A DNA stretch of 28,237 nt, from positions 1 through 28,237 of the forward strand of contig CAZHNZ010000047.1 in the NCBI GenBank assembly GCA_964534355.1. Reading direction: 5' to 3'. The DNA comes from CAXXIC01 sp964534355 (GTDB lineage: Bacteria; Bacteroidota; Bacteroidia; Bacteroidales; UBA7332). Below are positions 1 through 8,000 of this stretch, one piece after another (positions within the stretch are counted from its first letter, which is position 1; each line of letters opens with the position of its first letter). The position numbers were made by a program, and so were the translations under genes. The notes under the pieces were generated by a model. It saw only the letters and a program-made list of their open reading frames with translations. It did no database searches and had not been told where the DNA came from.

Positions 1-181
1 AAACCACCAAAGACAAAGAAGCCACAGGACCCACATGAAGCGGGTCAGGAAATTGATCAGCAAAGCCGCCAAGCAGCATCTGCAATTTTCCCACGCCATG
101 AGTCAACATGAGCGAAGCAGCACCAACGCGCAGAGAAAGCTTAGCAATTTCTACAGATATATTCTCAACAGAACCAGACAT
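1..181 (-). CDS. DoxX-family membrane protein, N-terminal part (cut by window edge)
   Basis: I translated this by hand: 60 codons are open from an ATG at 181 down to the window edge, with no stop. The visible part has a short polar N-terminus (MSGSVENIS) and then a hydrophobic helix with the pattern LxLRxGAASLMLTHGxGKL. That resembles the first membrane helix of DoxX-family proteins, which are small four-helix inner-membrane proteins linked in some bacteria to redox stress. A second hydrophobic stretch begins just before the edge. The start lies 27 bp after the stop of the Fur-like regulator on the same strand, so the two are probably co-transcribed. No clear ribosome binding site is visible, which is normal for Bacteroidota. 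The family call rests on a short segment; another small membrane protein is possible. Confidence 0.6.
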   Translation of the reverse strand, partial: MSGSVENISVEIAKLSLRVGAASLMLTHGVGKLQMLLGGFADQFPDPLHVGPVASLSLVV

Positions 182-208
182 AGAATCTATTTTTTGTGTG
201 AATAACAA

Positions 209-646
209 CTACTCAGATTCAAATCTACCGGTGATTTGCACCTGTATCTCGTCTATCGTAAAACCCGGTATTTTGTTGCGTTTAAAATATTCAGCCAGAT
301 ACTGCTGTAACTCTTCATTTTTGTAATCCTCTATTCTGTTTTCTTCTCTGGAATAGAGGTGATAGTGCCCATCGCAATTGGGCTCGTATCTCACAAGACC
401 GGTTTCGGTAACCATACGGGAAATAATCCCCCTGTCGGCGAAACTTTCGAGCGTGTTATACACTGTGCCCAGAGAGACATCCAGACTGTTTTTTTGAAGC
501 GTGTCGAAAACATTTTCTGTACACGGATGCTCCAATGTTCTGATAAGGTCGAGAATAGCTAACCGTTGCTGTGTAACTTTTAATCCGGCATCGGCAATTC
601 TTTTTTGGTTTGACTTCAGATCGTTCATAATCATTTCTTTTTTCAT
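209..646 (-). CDS. Fur-family transcriptional regulator lacking the structural zinc cysteines
   Basis: The 145-residue product has the Fur winged-helix layout. The DNA-binding part is about residues 20-80, including GLKVTQQRLAILDLI and the recognition-helix region SLGTVYNTLESFADRGII. The dimerisation part follows and contains DGHYHLYS. Fur and PerR proteins bind DNA when metal-loaded and control iron or peroxide responses. Most carry two CxxC pairs holding a structural zinc. Here the only cysteines are C42 and C91, so that site is absent. Residues resembling the PerR regulatory metal site remain (H40, E88, H94, H96 and E106 or D107); this alignment is by eye. Starts at residues 5 or 7 are also possible. 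It lies upstream of the DoxX-like gene and probably controls it. The subclass (Fur, PerR or other) is not decided. Confidence 0.88.
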   Translation of the reverse strand: MKKEMIMNDLKSNQKRIADAGLKVTQQRLAILDLIRTLEHPCTENVFDTLQKNSLDVSLGTVYNTLESFADRGIISRMVTETGLVRYEPNCDGHYHLYSREENRIEDYKNEELQQYLAEYFKRNKIPGFTIDEIQVQITGRFESE

Positions 647-687
647 AAAAACTTGAGATGTTTAGGTTAATACAGACTTCTGTTTTA

Positions 688-702
688 TTTAATCAAATTA
701 AA
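688..702. promoter_or_regulatory. AT-rich palindrome upstream of the Fur-like gene, candidate operator
   Basis: TTTAATCAAATTAAA lies 42 bp upstream of the Fur-like start. Its arms TTTAAT and ATTAAA are perfect inverted repeats around CAA; read as a 7-1-7 box it has one mismatch. Fur and PerR boxes are AT-rich 7-1-7 palindromes, so this is a candidate autoregulatory site. A 9-bp direct repeat GTTTAGGTT flanks it (660-668 and 709-717). The spacer is very AT-rich, so such palindromes can also arise by chance. Confidence 0.35.
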
Positions 703-812
703 AAATCAGTTTAGGTTTTTCAGACAGTCTTTTATCGAAATATTAATCTAAACAATCGGATATTAAAAAAAGTTTAATCGAAATTTATTTTTATTGATTT
801 AATTAGATAAAA

Positions 813-2180
813 TTACAAAACAGGTAAACTCATGCCATTAATTTTACGGTATAAATCAAGGGCATATACATCTGTCATACCCGAAATATAGTCTAGTACA
901 GCCTGAATTTTTTCGTAATCAGAATCTGCATTCATTTGGTACTGCATGGGTACTCTGTTGAGGAAAAGGCGCGAATAGGCCTCTCCGGGGTTTAAAACAG
1001 AATAGAGTAGTTTATCGAGTAATGTTGAGATAATCTGATAACCAGCCAGTTCAATATCGAGAACATCTGACGATTTATATATCCGCGAATAGGCCATTTT
1101 GCTACAGGCAATATAGGCATTAGCCGGCAGTGGCGACACATGATCAATCAGCTCGCCCTGCAACTGACCGCAGAGAATCTCTTCCTCTTTTTCTACAAAC
1201 ACACGCGTGCATTCATCGATTAGCAAACCGATAACACACGATCTCAAATAGGCAATCTGCTCATTGATATCTTCCACAATATGGAGTGTCTTTCGGATGC
1301 CGGCCAGCCGGTCTCCTTCGAAGAAACCGGTCAGCAAACCCAAAGTCTCCTCTGTGGTCAGAATTTTCAGCTTATGCGCATCCTCAATATCCATTATCTG
1401 GTAACAAATATCGTCGGCAGCCTCTACCAGATAGACCAGTGGATGACGGGCATATTTCAACTCCTGAGCATCAAAACAGACTAATCCGAGATGTTCGGCA
1501 ATCGTTTTAAAACCTTCGCGTTCACTCTGAAAGAAACCAAACTTTCCCTTTTCTCCCGATAAACCAGAGGGAAACGGATACTTAATAATGGATGCCAAAG
1601 TGGCGTAAGTGAGCGCAAAACCACCCTTTCGACGGCCGTTAAACTGGTGGGCCAGCAATCGAAATGAGTTTGCATTGCCCTCGAAATGAACAAAGTCCTG
1701 CCATTGGGTATCGGAAACAAGAGACTTGTGAATCAGACCATTACCTTCAGAAAAATAGGTGCCAATTGCTTTTTCGCCGGAATGGCCGAAAGGTGGATTG
1801 CCCAGATCATGCGCCAAACACGAAGCAGCCACAATAGCACCACACTCGTAAAAAACATACCGCCACTCCTCATTTTTGTATTTCTCTTTCAATGCTTTAC
1901 CAACATTGTTTCCCAAAGAACGGCCAACGCATGAAACCTCCAGACTGTGAGTTAATCTATTGTGAACAAATACGCTACCCGGCAGCGGAAAAACCTGAGT
2001 CTTATTTTGTAATCTTCGAAACGGGGCAGAAAAAATCAACCGGTCATAATCGCGTTGAAACTCTGTTCGGTCGTGGTTTTTATTTTCAGGAAGCATTTCC
2101 AACCCGAATCGCTTGGAAGAAAGCAAATTCTCCCAACTCATTTTTTGGGGGCAGTTGTGCGTACTACTTTTTTCAATCAT
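813..2180 (-). CDS. dgt: Deoxyguanosinetriphosphate triphosphohydrolase (dGTPase), HD superfamily
   Basis: This enzyme cleaves dGTP to deoxyguanosine and tripolyphosphate, which affects the dNTP pool. The 455-residue protein carries the HD-superfamily metal ligands: H78 in RLTHSLEV, H124-D125 in AHDLGNPPFGHSGE, and a late aspartate at 256-257 in EAADDICYQ. The N-terminal FQRDYDRLIFSAPFRRLQNKTQVF block is typical of dGTPases. Length fits the family. The start could instead be M14 (position 2141), because MSWENLLSSKRFG resembles the usual N-terminus and the first 13 residues are polar and unremarkable. The gene diverges from dut, another nucleotide-pool enzyme. A TAAATTTG at 2221-2228 on this strand could serve as a -7 box, but no matching -33 box is seen. 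Confidence 0.95.
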   Translation of the reverse strand: MIEKSSTHNCPQKMSWENLLSSKRFGLEMLPENKNHDRTEFQRDYDRLIFSAPFRRLQNKTQVFPLPGSVFVHNRLTHSLEVSCVGRSLGNNVGKALKEKYKNEEWRYVFYECGAIVAASCLAHDLGNPPFGHSGEKAIGTYFSEGNGLIHKSLVSDTQWQDFVHFEGNANSFRLLAHQFNGRRKGGFALTYATLASIIKYPFPSGLSGEKGKFGFFQSEREGFKTIAEHLGLVCFDAQELKYARHPLVYLVEAADDICYQIMDIEDAHKLKILTTEETLGLLTGFFEGDRLAGIRKTLHIVEDINEQIAYLRSCVIGLLIDECTRVFVEKEEEILCGQLQGELIDHVSPLPANAYIACSKMAYSRIYKSSDVLDIELAGYQIISTLLDKLLYSVLNPGEAYSRLFLNRVPMQYQMNADSDYEKIQAVLDYISGMTDVYALDLYRKINGMSLPVL

Positions 2181-2284
2181 ACAATAATTATTAGGCCATT
2201 TTTCAGGGTTTAAAGTTACTCAAATTTAACAAAACAGACGTGCTTTCTCTGATTTTTTTATTCAGATAGTTTCATTTGCTTTTT

Positions 2285-2320
2285 TTTGTAGAAATAATTT
2301 CTCATTTTGTGTTATCTTTG
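2285..2320 (+). promoter_or_regulatory. Candidate Bacteroidota promoter for dut operon
   Basis: A -7 box TATCTTTG is at 2313-2320 and a TTTG at 2285-2288 could be the -33 box. The 24-nt gap is slightly longer than the usual 17-23. The -7 box is a good match and lies 81 bp upstream of the dut ATG. Confidence 0.4.
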
Positions 2321-2401
2321 CCAAATTTGAGGAAATACGGTTGCTTAAACCGGTAAAGCAAATAACAGCAGATAACTGCCATTATCCCAATACGTACAAC
2401 C

Positions 2402-2836
2402 ATGCAAGTGAAAATTATCAATAAATCGAAACATTCATTGCCCGAATATGCAACACTACACGCAGCGGGAATGGATTTAAGAGCCAACCTTGAGTCGCCC
2501 GTTTTACTAAAGCCACTGGAACGCAAACTAATTCCGACCGGCTTATTTATCGAACTTCCTGTCGGCTATGAGGCACAGATTCGCCCCAGAAGCGGTCTCG
2601 CATTAAAAAAGGGAGTGACAGTACTCAATTCACCCGGAACAATCGATGCCGATTACCGGGGAGAAATTGGCGTAATACTTATCAATCTCTCGGCAGATGA
2701 TTTTCTGATTGAAGATGGCGAACGGATCTGTCAGATGGTGGTTGCTGCACACGGACAGGTTGAGTGGTGCGAGGTGGAAGAATTGACCGATAGCGAGCGT
2801 GGTGAAGGTGGTTTCGGACATACCGGCAAAAAATAA
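2402..2836 (+). CDS. dut: dUTP diphosphatase
   Basis: Hydrolyses dUTP to dUMP and pyrophosphate, keeping uracil out of DNA and supplying dTMP synthesis. At 144 residues it is a normal trimeric dUTPase. All five family motifs are visible: AGMDLRA (22-28), RPRSGLA (61-67), GTIDADYRGEIGV (79-91, with the catalytic aspartate), RICQMV (108-113), and the C-terminal SERGEGGFGHTG (131-142) that closes over the substrate. It is the first gene of a same-strand run (dut, TPR protein, DUF4292 protein, EnvC-like), only 7 bp ahead of the next start. It diverges from dgt. Confidence 0.97.
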   Translation: MQVKIINKSKHSLPEYATLHAAGMDLRANLESPVLLKPLERKLIPTGLFIELPVGYEAQIRPRSGLALKKGVTVLNSPGTIDADYRGEIGVILINLSADDFLIEDGERICQMVVAAHGQVEWCEVEELTDSERGEGGFGHTGKK

Positions 2837-2843
2837 TTAAAAA

Positions 2844-4604
2844 ATGACACAGCTTGTTCGTCAATTAACTATTGGGATTGGTTGCATTTCTCTTCTTTGG
2901 GGGGGATACGCCTGCAAAAGTGCCCGACAGGTGCCGCTTGTTGGCCTACAGAATATAGAAACACCCCGTCTTTCGGAAGAGGACAAACGAAAATTTGACA
3001 CCTATTTTCTGGAAGCACAAAGAATGAAATTTACAGAAAAATACGATGCTGAATTTGATTTATTAAAACACTGCTTAGCGATTGATTCTACCAGCGCAAG
3101 TTTGCATTTTAATCTGGCAGATAATTACATAAAGCAAAAAAATCCGACAGCCGCATTTCTGTCACTGCGCAAGGCATCTGCTTTGGAGCCCGACAACTAC
3201 TGGTATCTCTACTCATATGCAGGCCTGGCACAAAGTCTTACGATGAAAGACGAAGCTCTGAAAGCTTACACATTGCTGGTTGAGAAAAACCCGGATAAAC
3301 CCGAATTAAAATACTCACTTACAGAAGCCTATACTCAAAAAGAGGATTACACCAAAGCCATTCAGGTACTGAATAATCTGGAAAACCAGGTGGGACTATC
3401 AGAGGATGTAAGTCTGGAGAAGTTTCGGCTGTATGCCCTTCTGAACCAGAGTGCAAAAGCCTATCAGGAGATAGAGAAATTAATTGCCGGATTCCCCCGC
3501 GATGTTCGCTACCGCATTTTGTTGGGCGATTTATACCTCGACAACAATATGAAAGCAGAAGCTTTGAATTGCTATCTGGCTGCCAAAGAGATTGAGCCAA
3601 ACAATGGATTTCTCTCTGTTTCGTTATCCAACTACTACGACAAGATGGGCGACAAGGTTGTTGCCGATAAGTACATACGTGAGGCTCTATACAATCCCAC
3701 TGCCGACGTAGAGTCAAAAACAAAAATCCTGACCAATTATTTAACCGCCCGACTGGACAAACCGGAAGAGATGAGCAACATAGTGATGCTTTTCGACTCA
3801 CTAACGGTTATGCATCCTCAGGAAGAGAGTTTTTACCAGCTATATGCCGAATACCTTTCGACGCAAAAGAAACTGCCGGAAGCCCGCGAAAAGCTACGTT
3901 TTGCCGTTGGGTTGGAGCCCACAAACATTATTCCGTGGCGACAGTTATTAAATGTAAATCTACAATTAACAGACTATAGCGAGGTAATATCTACCTGCGA
4001 CAAAGCAATGGGTTATTTCCCCAAAGTAGCTGAATTTTCTTTCTACAAAGGTACGGGACTATTTTTGTCGGGCAATTATAAGGCGGCGATAGAAGCATAT
4101 CGCAAAGGAATTCAGGTGGTTGACCCCAAAAACGGGCAGCAACTCTCTGATTTCTATGGACAAATAGGAGATGTTTTTCAGCAGGCTGAAAAACCGGATT
4201 CGGCTTATGCTGCCTACGAAAAAGCATTAGAATACAACGAAAAAAACATAGTTGTACTCAACAACTATGCCTATTATCTTTCCGTCGCAAAAAAAAACCT
4301 GGAAAAAGCCGAATCCATGAGCGGAAAGGTGATAAATCTTGACTCTAAAAACAGCACGTACCTCGACACCTATGCCTGGATATTCTTTGTGCAGAAAAAA
4401 TATACTTTGGCCCGATTTTACATCGAAAAGGCGATGGAAAATGGTGGTGACAAAAGTGATGTGATTACCGAGCATTACGGTGATATATTGTATATGTCGG
4501 GGGAGAAAGAAAAAGCACTGGAATTGTGGAAGAAATCCTTAGAAATGGGTAATAAATCGGCAACGTTAAAAAAGAAAACCGAAACAGGTGTTTATGTTGA
4601 ATAA
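2844..4604 (+). CDS. Tetratricopeptide-repeat lipoprotein
   Basis: The 586-residue protein starts with a signal-type helix (LTIGIGCISLLWGGYAC) whose last cysteine, C24, follows an imperfect lipobox. It is therefore probably a lipid-anchored envelope protein. From about residue 80 to 570 it is almost wholly helical repeats with the TPR spacing of about 34 residues, for example the segments around ASLHFNLADNYIKQKNP, YKAAIEAYRKGIQ and DSAYAAYEKALEYNEKN. TPR arrays mediate protein-protein contacts, and no enzymatic motif is seen. It lies between dut and a DUF4292 lipoprotein. The order dut-TPR-DUF4292-EnvC recurs in Bacteroidales as I recall it, which suggests a role in outer-membrane or cell-wall assembly. 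The exact function is unknown. Confidence 0.88.
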   Translation: MTQLVRQLTIGIGCISLLWGGYACKSARQVPLVGLQNIETPRLSEEDKRKFDTYFLEAQRMKFTEKYDAEFDLLKHCLAIDSTSASLHFNLADNYIKQKNPTAAFLSLRKASALEPDNYWYLYSYAGLAQSLTMKDEALKAYTLLVEKNPDKPELKYSLTEAYTQKEDYTKAIQVLNNLENQVGLSEDVSLEKFRLYALLNQSAKAYQEIEKLIAGFPRDVRYRILLGDLYLDNNMKAEALNCYLAAKEIEPNNGFLSVSLSNYYDKMGDKVVADKYIREALYNPTADVESKTKILTNYLTARLDKPEEMSNIVMLFDSLTVMHPQEESFYQLYAEYLSTQKKLPEAREKLRFAVGLEPTNIIPWRQLLNVNLQLTDYSEVISTCDKAMGYFPKVAEFSFYKGTGLFLSGNYKAAIEAYRKGIQVVDPKNGQQLSDFYGQIGDVFQQAEKPDSAYAAYEKALEYNEKNIVVLNNYAYYLSVAKKNLEKAESMSGKVINLDSKNSTYLDTYAWIFFVQKKYTLARFYIEKAMENGGDKSDVITEHYGDILYMSGEKEKALELWKKSLEMGNKSATLKKKTETGVYVE

Positions 4605-4620
4605 TACAAAAAAAAATGCA

Positions 4621-5430
4621 ATGAGAATCAATCTCAAATTTTTATCAGGTCTGATTTGTCTGGCCATTACTCTAAGCCTCGGATCGTGCAAAAGCAAAAA
4701 AACAGTCACAACTGCAGGCGGACAAAAGGGGCAGGATTTGTCGGTTTTGCTGACCGATAAAGAACAAATAAGCTCGATGCAATCACAGTTGCAAATCAGC
4801 GCAAAAGGAATGACAGTGAAGGGGGATTTGCGTATTGTAAAAAACAAGGCTATTTATCTGTCGGTTCAGGCATTCCTGGGAATAGAAGTAGCGCGCATGC
4901 GTTTTACCCCCGACAGCGTAATAATACTGGACAGACTGAATCGCCGCTATTTTGCCGATTCATTCACCCGCGCGGGAGCTGTCTCTGGAAAAACATTCTC
5001 TTTTTCAATCGTCCAGGCTCTATTTCTGAATCAGATCTTTTGTCCGGGAAAAGCATATTTATCGAACATTAAAGAGGATGATTTTCTAAAATCGGCAGAA
5101 GTTGACAATCTGATTACACTTTCGCCCAGAAAAAATGAAAACATACAGTTCCGGATCAACTCTCAGAGGCAATTGATACAAACCAAAGCGACAGGCGATG
5201 CCGGCCGTCTCTCTTTTCAGTGGACTTACAACGAATTTGCACCGGCATCAAAAATTATTTTTCCAAACAGAATGGAAATTGATCTGACAACAAGCAAAAA
5301 CAAATTGACAGGATCAATGGTATTCAGTCGGATAGAGTGGAACAAACCGTTGAATACAGAGTGTGCAATTCCGTCCCGTTATTCGCGCGTGGAGGCATCA
5401 GAAATATTTAAATTAATCTCGACGATGTAG
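4621..5430 (+). CDS. DUF4292 lipoprotein
   Basis: I chose the ATG at 4621 because it begins a clean lipoprotein signal: MRINLKFL, a hydrophobic core, then LGSC. Upstream in-frame starts at 4588 (GTG) and 4594 (ATG) would overlap the TPR gene and put polar residues in front of the signal. From 4621 the protein has 269 residues. The mature part is rich in beta-strand patterns, such as QLQISAKGMTVKGDLRIVKNKAIYLSVQAFLGIEVARMRFTPDSV split into short strands. This fits DUF4292, a family of lipoproteins with a LolA/LolB-like fold that may carry lipids or lipoproteins across the periplasm (inference). It follows the TPR gene closely and is 40 bp ahead of the EnvC-like start I chose. Confidence 0.85.
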   Translation: MRINLKFLSGLICLAITLSLGSCKSKKTVTTAGGQKGQDLSVLLTDKEQISSMQSQLQISAKGMTVKGDLRIVKNKAIYLSVQAFLGIEVARMRFTPDSVIILDRLNRRYFADSFTRAGAVSGKTFSFSIVQALFLNQIFCPGKAYLSNIKEDDFLKSAEVDNLITLSPRKNENIQFRINSQRQLIQTKATGDAGRLSFQWTYNEFAPASKIIFPNRMEIDLTTSKNKLTGSMVFSRIEWNKPLNTECAIPSRYSRVEASEIFKLISTM

Positions 5431-5470
5431 GCTATTGCCCAACATGTCTGTTATTATTATCCATATTCCT

Positions 5471-6961
5471 ATGAAATACAAATATATCCTAACCATTTGC
5501 ATCTGCTTATCTTTTATCTCTTCGGCATTCCCGCAGAACAATGCAAAAATTAAAGAGCTCGAGAAAAAAAGGAAAGAGACCATCGAGCAGATTGCAAGCA
5601 TGAATAAACTGCTGAACGAAACCAAAAAGAACTCAAAAAGTTCTTTGCGAAAACTGCAATTACTGGCATCTCAAATTGCCGAACGCAAACGATTGGTAGA
5701 ATTGCTGAGCTCTGAAATATCAGAACTGGAGAATCAAACCACTGCCCTTGAGACAGAGGTTGGTCGTCTGGGCTCGGAGCTGGATGTCAAGAAAGCAGAA
5801 TATGCCAAATCGTTGCAATTGATGTATCAAAAAAGATCGGCATACGACAAAATGATGTTTGTGTTTTCTGCACAATCAGTCAATCAGGCTTTTCGCCGGG
5901 CGAGGTACCTGAAAGAATATGCAACATGGAGCAGATTAAAGGGTGAAGAGATTCAGGGACAACAGGTAGTATTGAATTCAAAAAAAGACGAGCTGGAGAA
6001 AACCAAGTCAGAAAAATTTAATCTTCTTTCGATACGGGAGAAAGAGAGCAAAAATCTGCAAACAGAAGAAAAGAAGCAAAAGACTGAAGTGACCATACTC
6101 AGTAAGAAGCAAAAAGAGCTTACTTCAGCAATAGCCAAACAGAAAAAACAGGCCTCAGCACTGGACTATCAGATTCAAAAAATTATTCAGGAGGAAATTC
6201 GCCGGGCACAAGAGGAGATTCGCCGGGCAGAGGAGGCAGCACGTCGCCAACGAGAAGCCGAAGAGAGAAGAAAACGGCTGGCAGAGGAGGCCCGTAAAAA
6301 AGCAGAAGCCGAAATTGCGGCCCGCGAAAAAGAGGAAAAAGCAGAACGGGAAGAGGCGGAACGACTGGCCAAACAAGGCACAGTGGTTAAACCGAAAACA
6401 AAGAAAACGCCCAAACCGGAGCCACGCCCTGCTGAACCAGAACCGGTACCCGAACCGGTGAATATAGTGCGCGAACCCGTGGTAGAACGAAAAGCAGAAA
6501 CGCAGGGTGGATATGCCATGACCCGCGAAGAGAAGAATCTATCGGATGACTTCTCGAACAACAGAGGCTCGCTTCCTGTCCCTGTTGCAGGACGTTATAT
6601 TCTGATCAGCAGATATGGGACTCAACAACATGGCGATCTGAAGCACGTAGTGACCAATAACAACGGTATCGACCTTCAAGCCGATCCGGGTACAGATGCC
6701 AGAGTGGTATTCAAAGGAGTGGTATCGAAGGTGTTTGCTGTACCGGGATTCAATAGCTCGGTGATCGTTCGACACGGAAATTTTCTGACGGTCTATTCTA
6801 ATCTGAGCCGGGTTTATGTGGGGGCGGGTGACCGTGTATCTACCCGACAATCTATTGGTAAAATCTATTCTGACCCCGAAGAGGGAAACAGAACAGTTCT
6901 TCACTTTCAGGTGTGGAAAGAGATGACCAAACAGAATCCTCAAATCTGGTTAAACTTCTAA
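5471..6961 (+). CDS. EnvC-like murein hydrolase activator with degenerate LytM domain
   Basis: From the ATG at 5471 the protein has 496 residues, beginning with a signal peptide (MKYKYILTICICLSF, cleaved near AFPQ). An upstream in-frame ATG at 5435 would spoil the signal. Residues about 20-320 form a long charged coiled coil, ending in an Arg/Glu/Ala-rich helix that contains a 21-bp tandem duplication at about 6191-6232. A Pro/Glu/Lys linker follows, then a LytM/M23 domain at about 367-496. Active M23 enzymes need the HxxxD and HxH zinc ligands. Here the first histidine is asparagine (NNNGIDLQ) and YAHL is replaced by YSNL; only LHFQ keeps its histidine. It is therefore probably not a peptidase. 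It would activate cell-wall amidases at division, as EnvC does. Confidence 0.88.
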   Translation: MKYKYILTICICLSFISSAFPQNNAKIKELEKKRKETIEQIASMNKLLNETKKNSKSSLRKLQLLASQIAERKRLVELLSSEISELENQTTALETEVGRLGSELDVKKAEYAKSLQLMYQKRSAYDKMMFVFSAQSVNQAFRRARYLKEYATWSRLKGEEIQGQQVVLNSKKDELEKTKSEKFNLLSIREKESKNLQTEEKKQKTEVTILSKKQKELTSAIAKQKKQASALDYQIQKIIQEEIRRAQEEIRRAEEAARRQREAEERRKRLAEEARKKAEAEIAAREKEEKAEREEAERLAKQGTVVKPKTKKTPKPEPRPAEPEPVPEPVNIVREPVVERKAETQGGYAMTREEKNLSDDFSNNRGSLPVPVAGRYILISRYGTQQHGDLKHVVTNNNGIDLQADPGTDARVVFKGVVSKVFAVPGFNSSVIVRHGNFLTVYSNLSRVYVGAGDRVSTRQSIGKIYSDPEEGNRTVLHFQVWKEMTKQNPQIWLNF

Positions 6962-6978
6962 AGAAACAGCTTTCTGAA

Positions 6979-7782
6979 TCAGGGATGGGAAATAAGCCAA
7001 ATGGTCAGTAACGTAGTCAAACTCAAACCGCTTATAATAACACCGGATGTAAATCTGTTGTTTAATTTGTTGGTTTGAGCCAAATTATAGAGCGTTTGGG
7101 TTGTCAGTGGCGTTGGTGTTTCTTCAAAACTTTTCCCAATTCTTTCGGACAATCCAACAGAAGCGATTTGTATCATTGCATGGATCTCTGTAAATTTCGA
7201 GTCATCCAAACCAGAAGATGCTCCGGCACCCTCCCACATAATCTCACCCGAATGACAATCCCATACCTGCGTTAAAATCTCAATTTCAACCGGATTAAAG
7301 CGCTCTAATGGCTTCCCCCGAACAACATATTCAGAAGATTCCTTTCGTCTAATTTTACTGTACAAGATATAGTCGCACCCAATAATATGACCTAATTTAT
7401 GCAATACAGCCGAATCCGGAACAGCTAATGAATCGAATCCCCGAATCATTTGTCCATATTCTTTCATCAAATCGTGCTGTTTTAATGATTTGAGACCGGC
7501 AGAGGTCTCTTTCGGATTATATAACTGAAGAGCCGGAAACTGCTTTTTTATACACGTAATCACACCCGCCTCAACATCTTTTCTAAGTTTTTCATATTTC
7601 TTTTCCGCCAGTACGGGCAACATGGCCACCTTCGAATGTTTAAATTGATTAAATTTAACAACGTCAGATTTGTAGGTAGTATAAGAAGTGTCAATTGGCT
7701 TCAGGCTAACACACGAACAAAAAGAGAAAAACAATAAGCCTAAAAAAAGGACTTTAGCTGAATGCATCTTAATTTTTATCAT
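6979..7782 (-). CDS. Lipoprotein of unknown function with C-terminal hydrophobic segment
   Basis: I do not recognise a family with confidence. The 267-residue product starts with a lipoprotein signal: a basic N-terminus, VLFLGLLFFS, then FCSC with the lipidated cysteine at 24. A start at M6 (7767) is also possible. The mature part has a mixed alpha/beta pattern (KVAMLPVL, CDYILYSKIRRK, VEIEILTQVWDCHSGEIMWEGAG). This resembles the CsgG/GNA1162-type periplasmic fold, but only loosely. The last about 20 residues (SGVIISGLSLTTLLTIWLIS) look like a membrane helix, which is odd for a lipoprotein. The gene converges on the EnvC-like gene with 17 bp between the stop codons, and it diverges from the thiamin operon. 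Confidence 0.7.
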   Translation of the reverse strand: MIKIKMHSAKVLFLGLLFFSFCSCVSLKPIDTSYTTYKSDVVKFNQFKHSKVAMLPVLAEKKYEKLRKDVEAGVITCIKKQFPALQLYNPKETSAGLKSLKQHDLMKEYGQMIRGFDSLAVPDSAVLHKLGHIIGCDYILYSKIRRKESSEYVVRGKPLERFNPVEIEILTQVWDCHSGEIMWEGAGASSGLDDSKFTEIHAMIQIASVGLSERIGKSFEETPTPLTTQTLYNLAQTNKLNNRFTSGVIISGLSLTTLLTIWLISHP

Positions 7783-7820
7783 AGGGGTTAATATAAGAAT
7801 AACTATTCAAATCAATGATA

Positions 7821-7851
7821 CAAAATTAATATTAATTTTAGCATATACAAG
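7821..7851 (-). promoter_or_regulatory. Candidate promoter of the lipoprotein gene, overlapping an 18-bp perfect palindrome
   Basis: On the minus strand TAATTTTG (7821-7828) fits the -7 box, with a near-match CTTG (7848-7851) 19 bp upstream as the -33 element. The perfect palindrome AAAATTAATATTAATTTT spans 7822-7839, so it overlaps the -7 box and could be an operator. AT-richness makes chance occurrence possible. Confidence 0.38.
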
Positions 7852-7962
7852 AATGCTCATTTGAATCTAATATCAACACCCTCCTTTTCACCCCTGTATA
7901 TAACAATTCAAAACCAGATTTTATGGTTACAGATGTCGTTTTTTTATTTTTTAGTCAGAATG

Positions 7963-7994
7963 TTTGTGTATTCAATTCACAATGCATACCTTTG
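7963..7994 (+). promoter_or_regulatory. Bacteroidota sigma-A promoter of the thiamin operon
   Basis: TTTG at 7963-7966, a 20-nt spacer and TACCTTTG at 7987-7994 match the Bacteroidota -33/-7 consensus closely. Transcription would start near 8001, just before the TPP riboswitch, giving a leader of about 200 nt. Confidence 0.72.
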
Positions 7995-8000
7995 TAGTCC

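Noticed and set aside
6191..6232. 21-bp duplication in the EnvC-like gene as a mobile or regulatory repeat
   Set aside because: It keeps frame inside a low-complexity coiled coil, where such duplications are common.
6963..6976. Small hairpin AGAAA-CAGC-TTTCT between the EnvC-like and lipoprotein genes
   Set aside because: A 5-bp AT-rich stem without a T-run is too weak to call a terminator.
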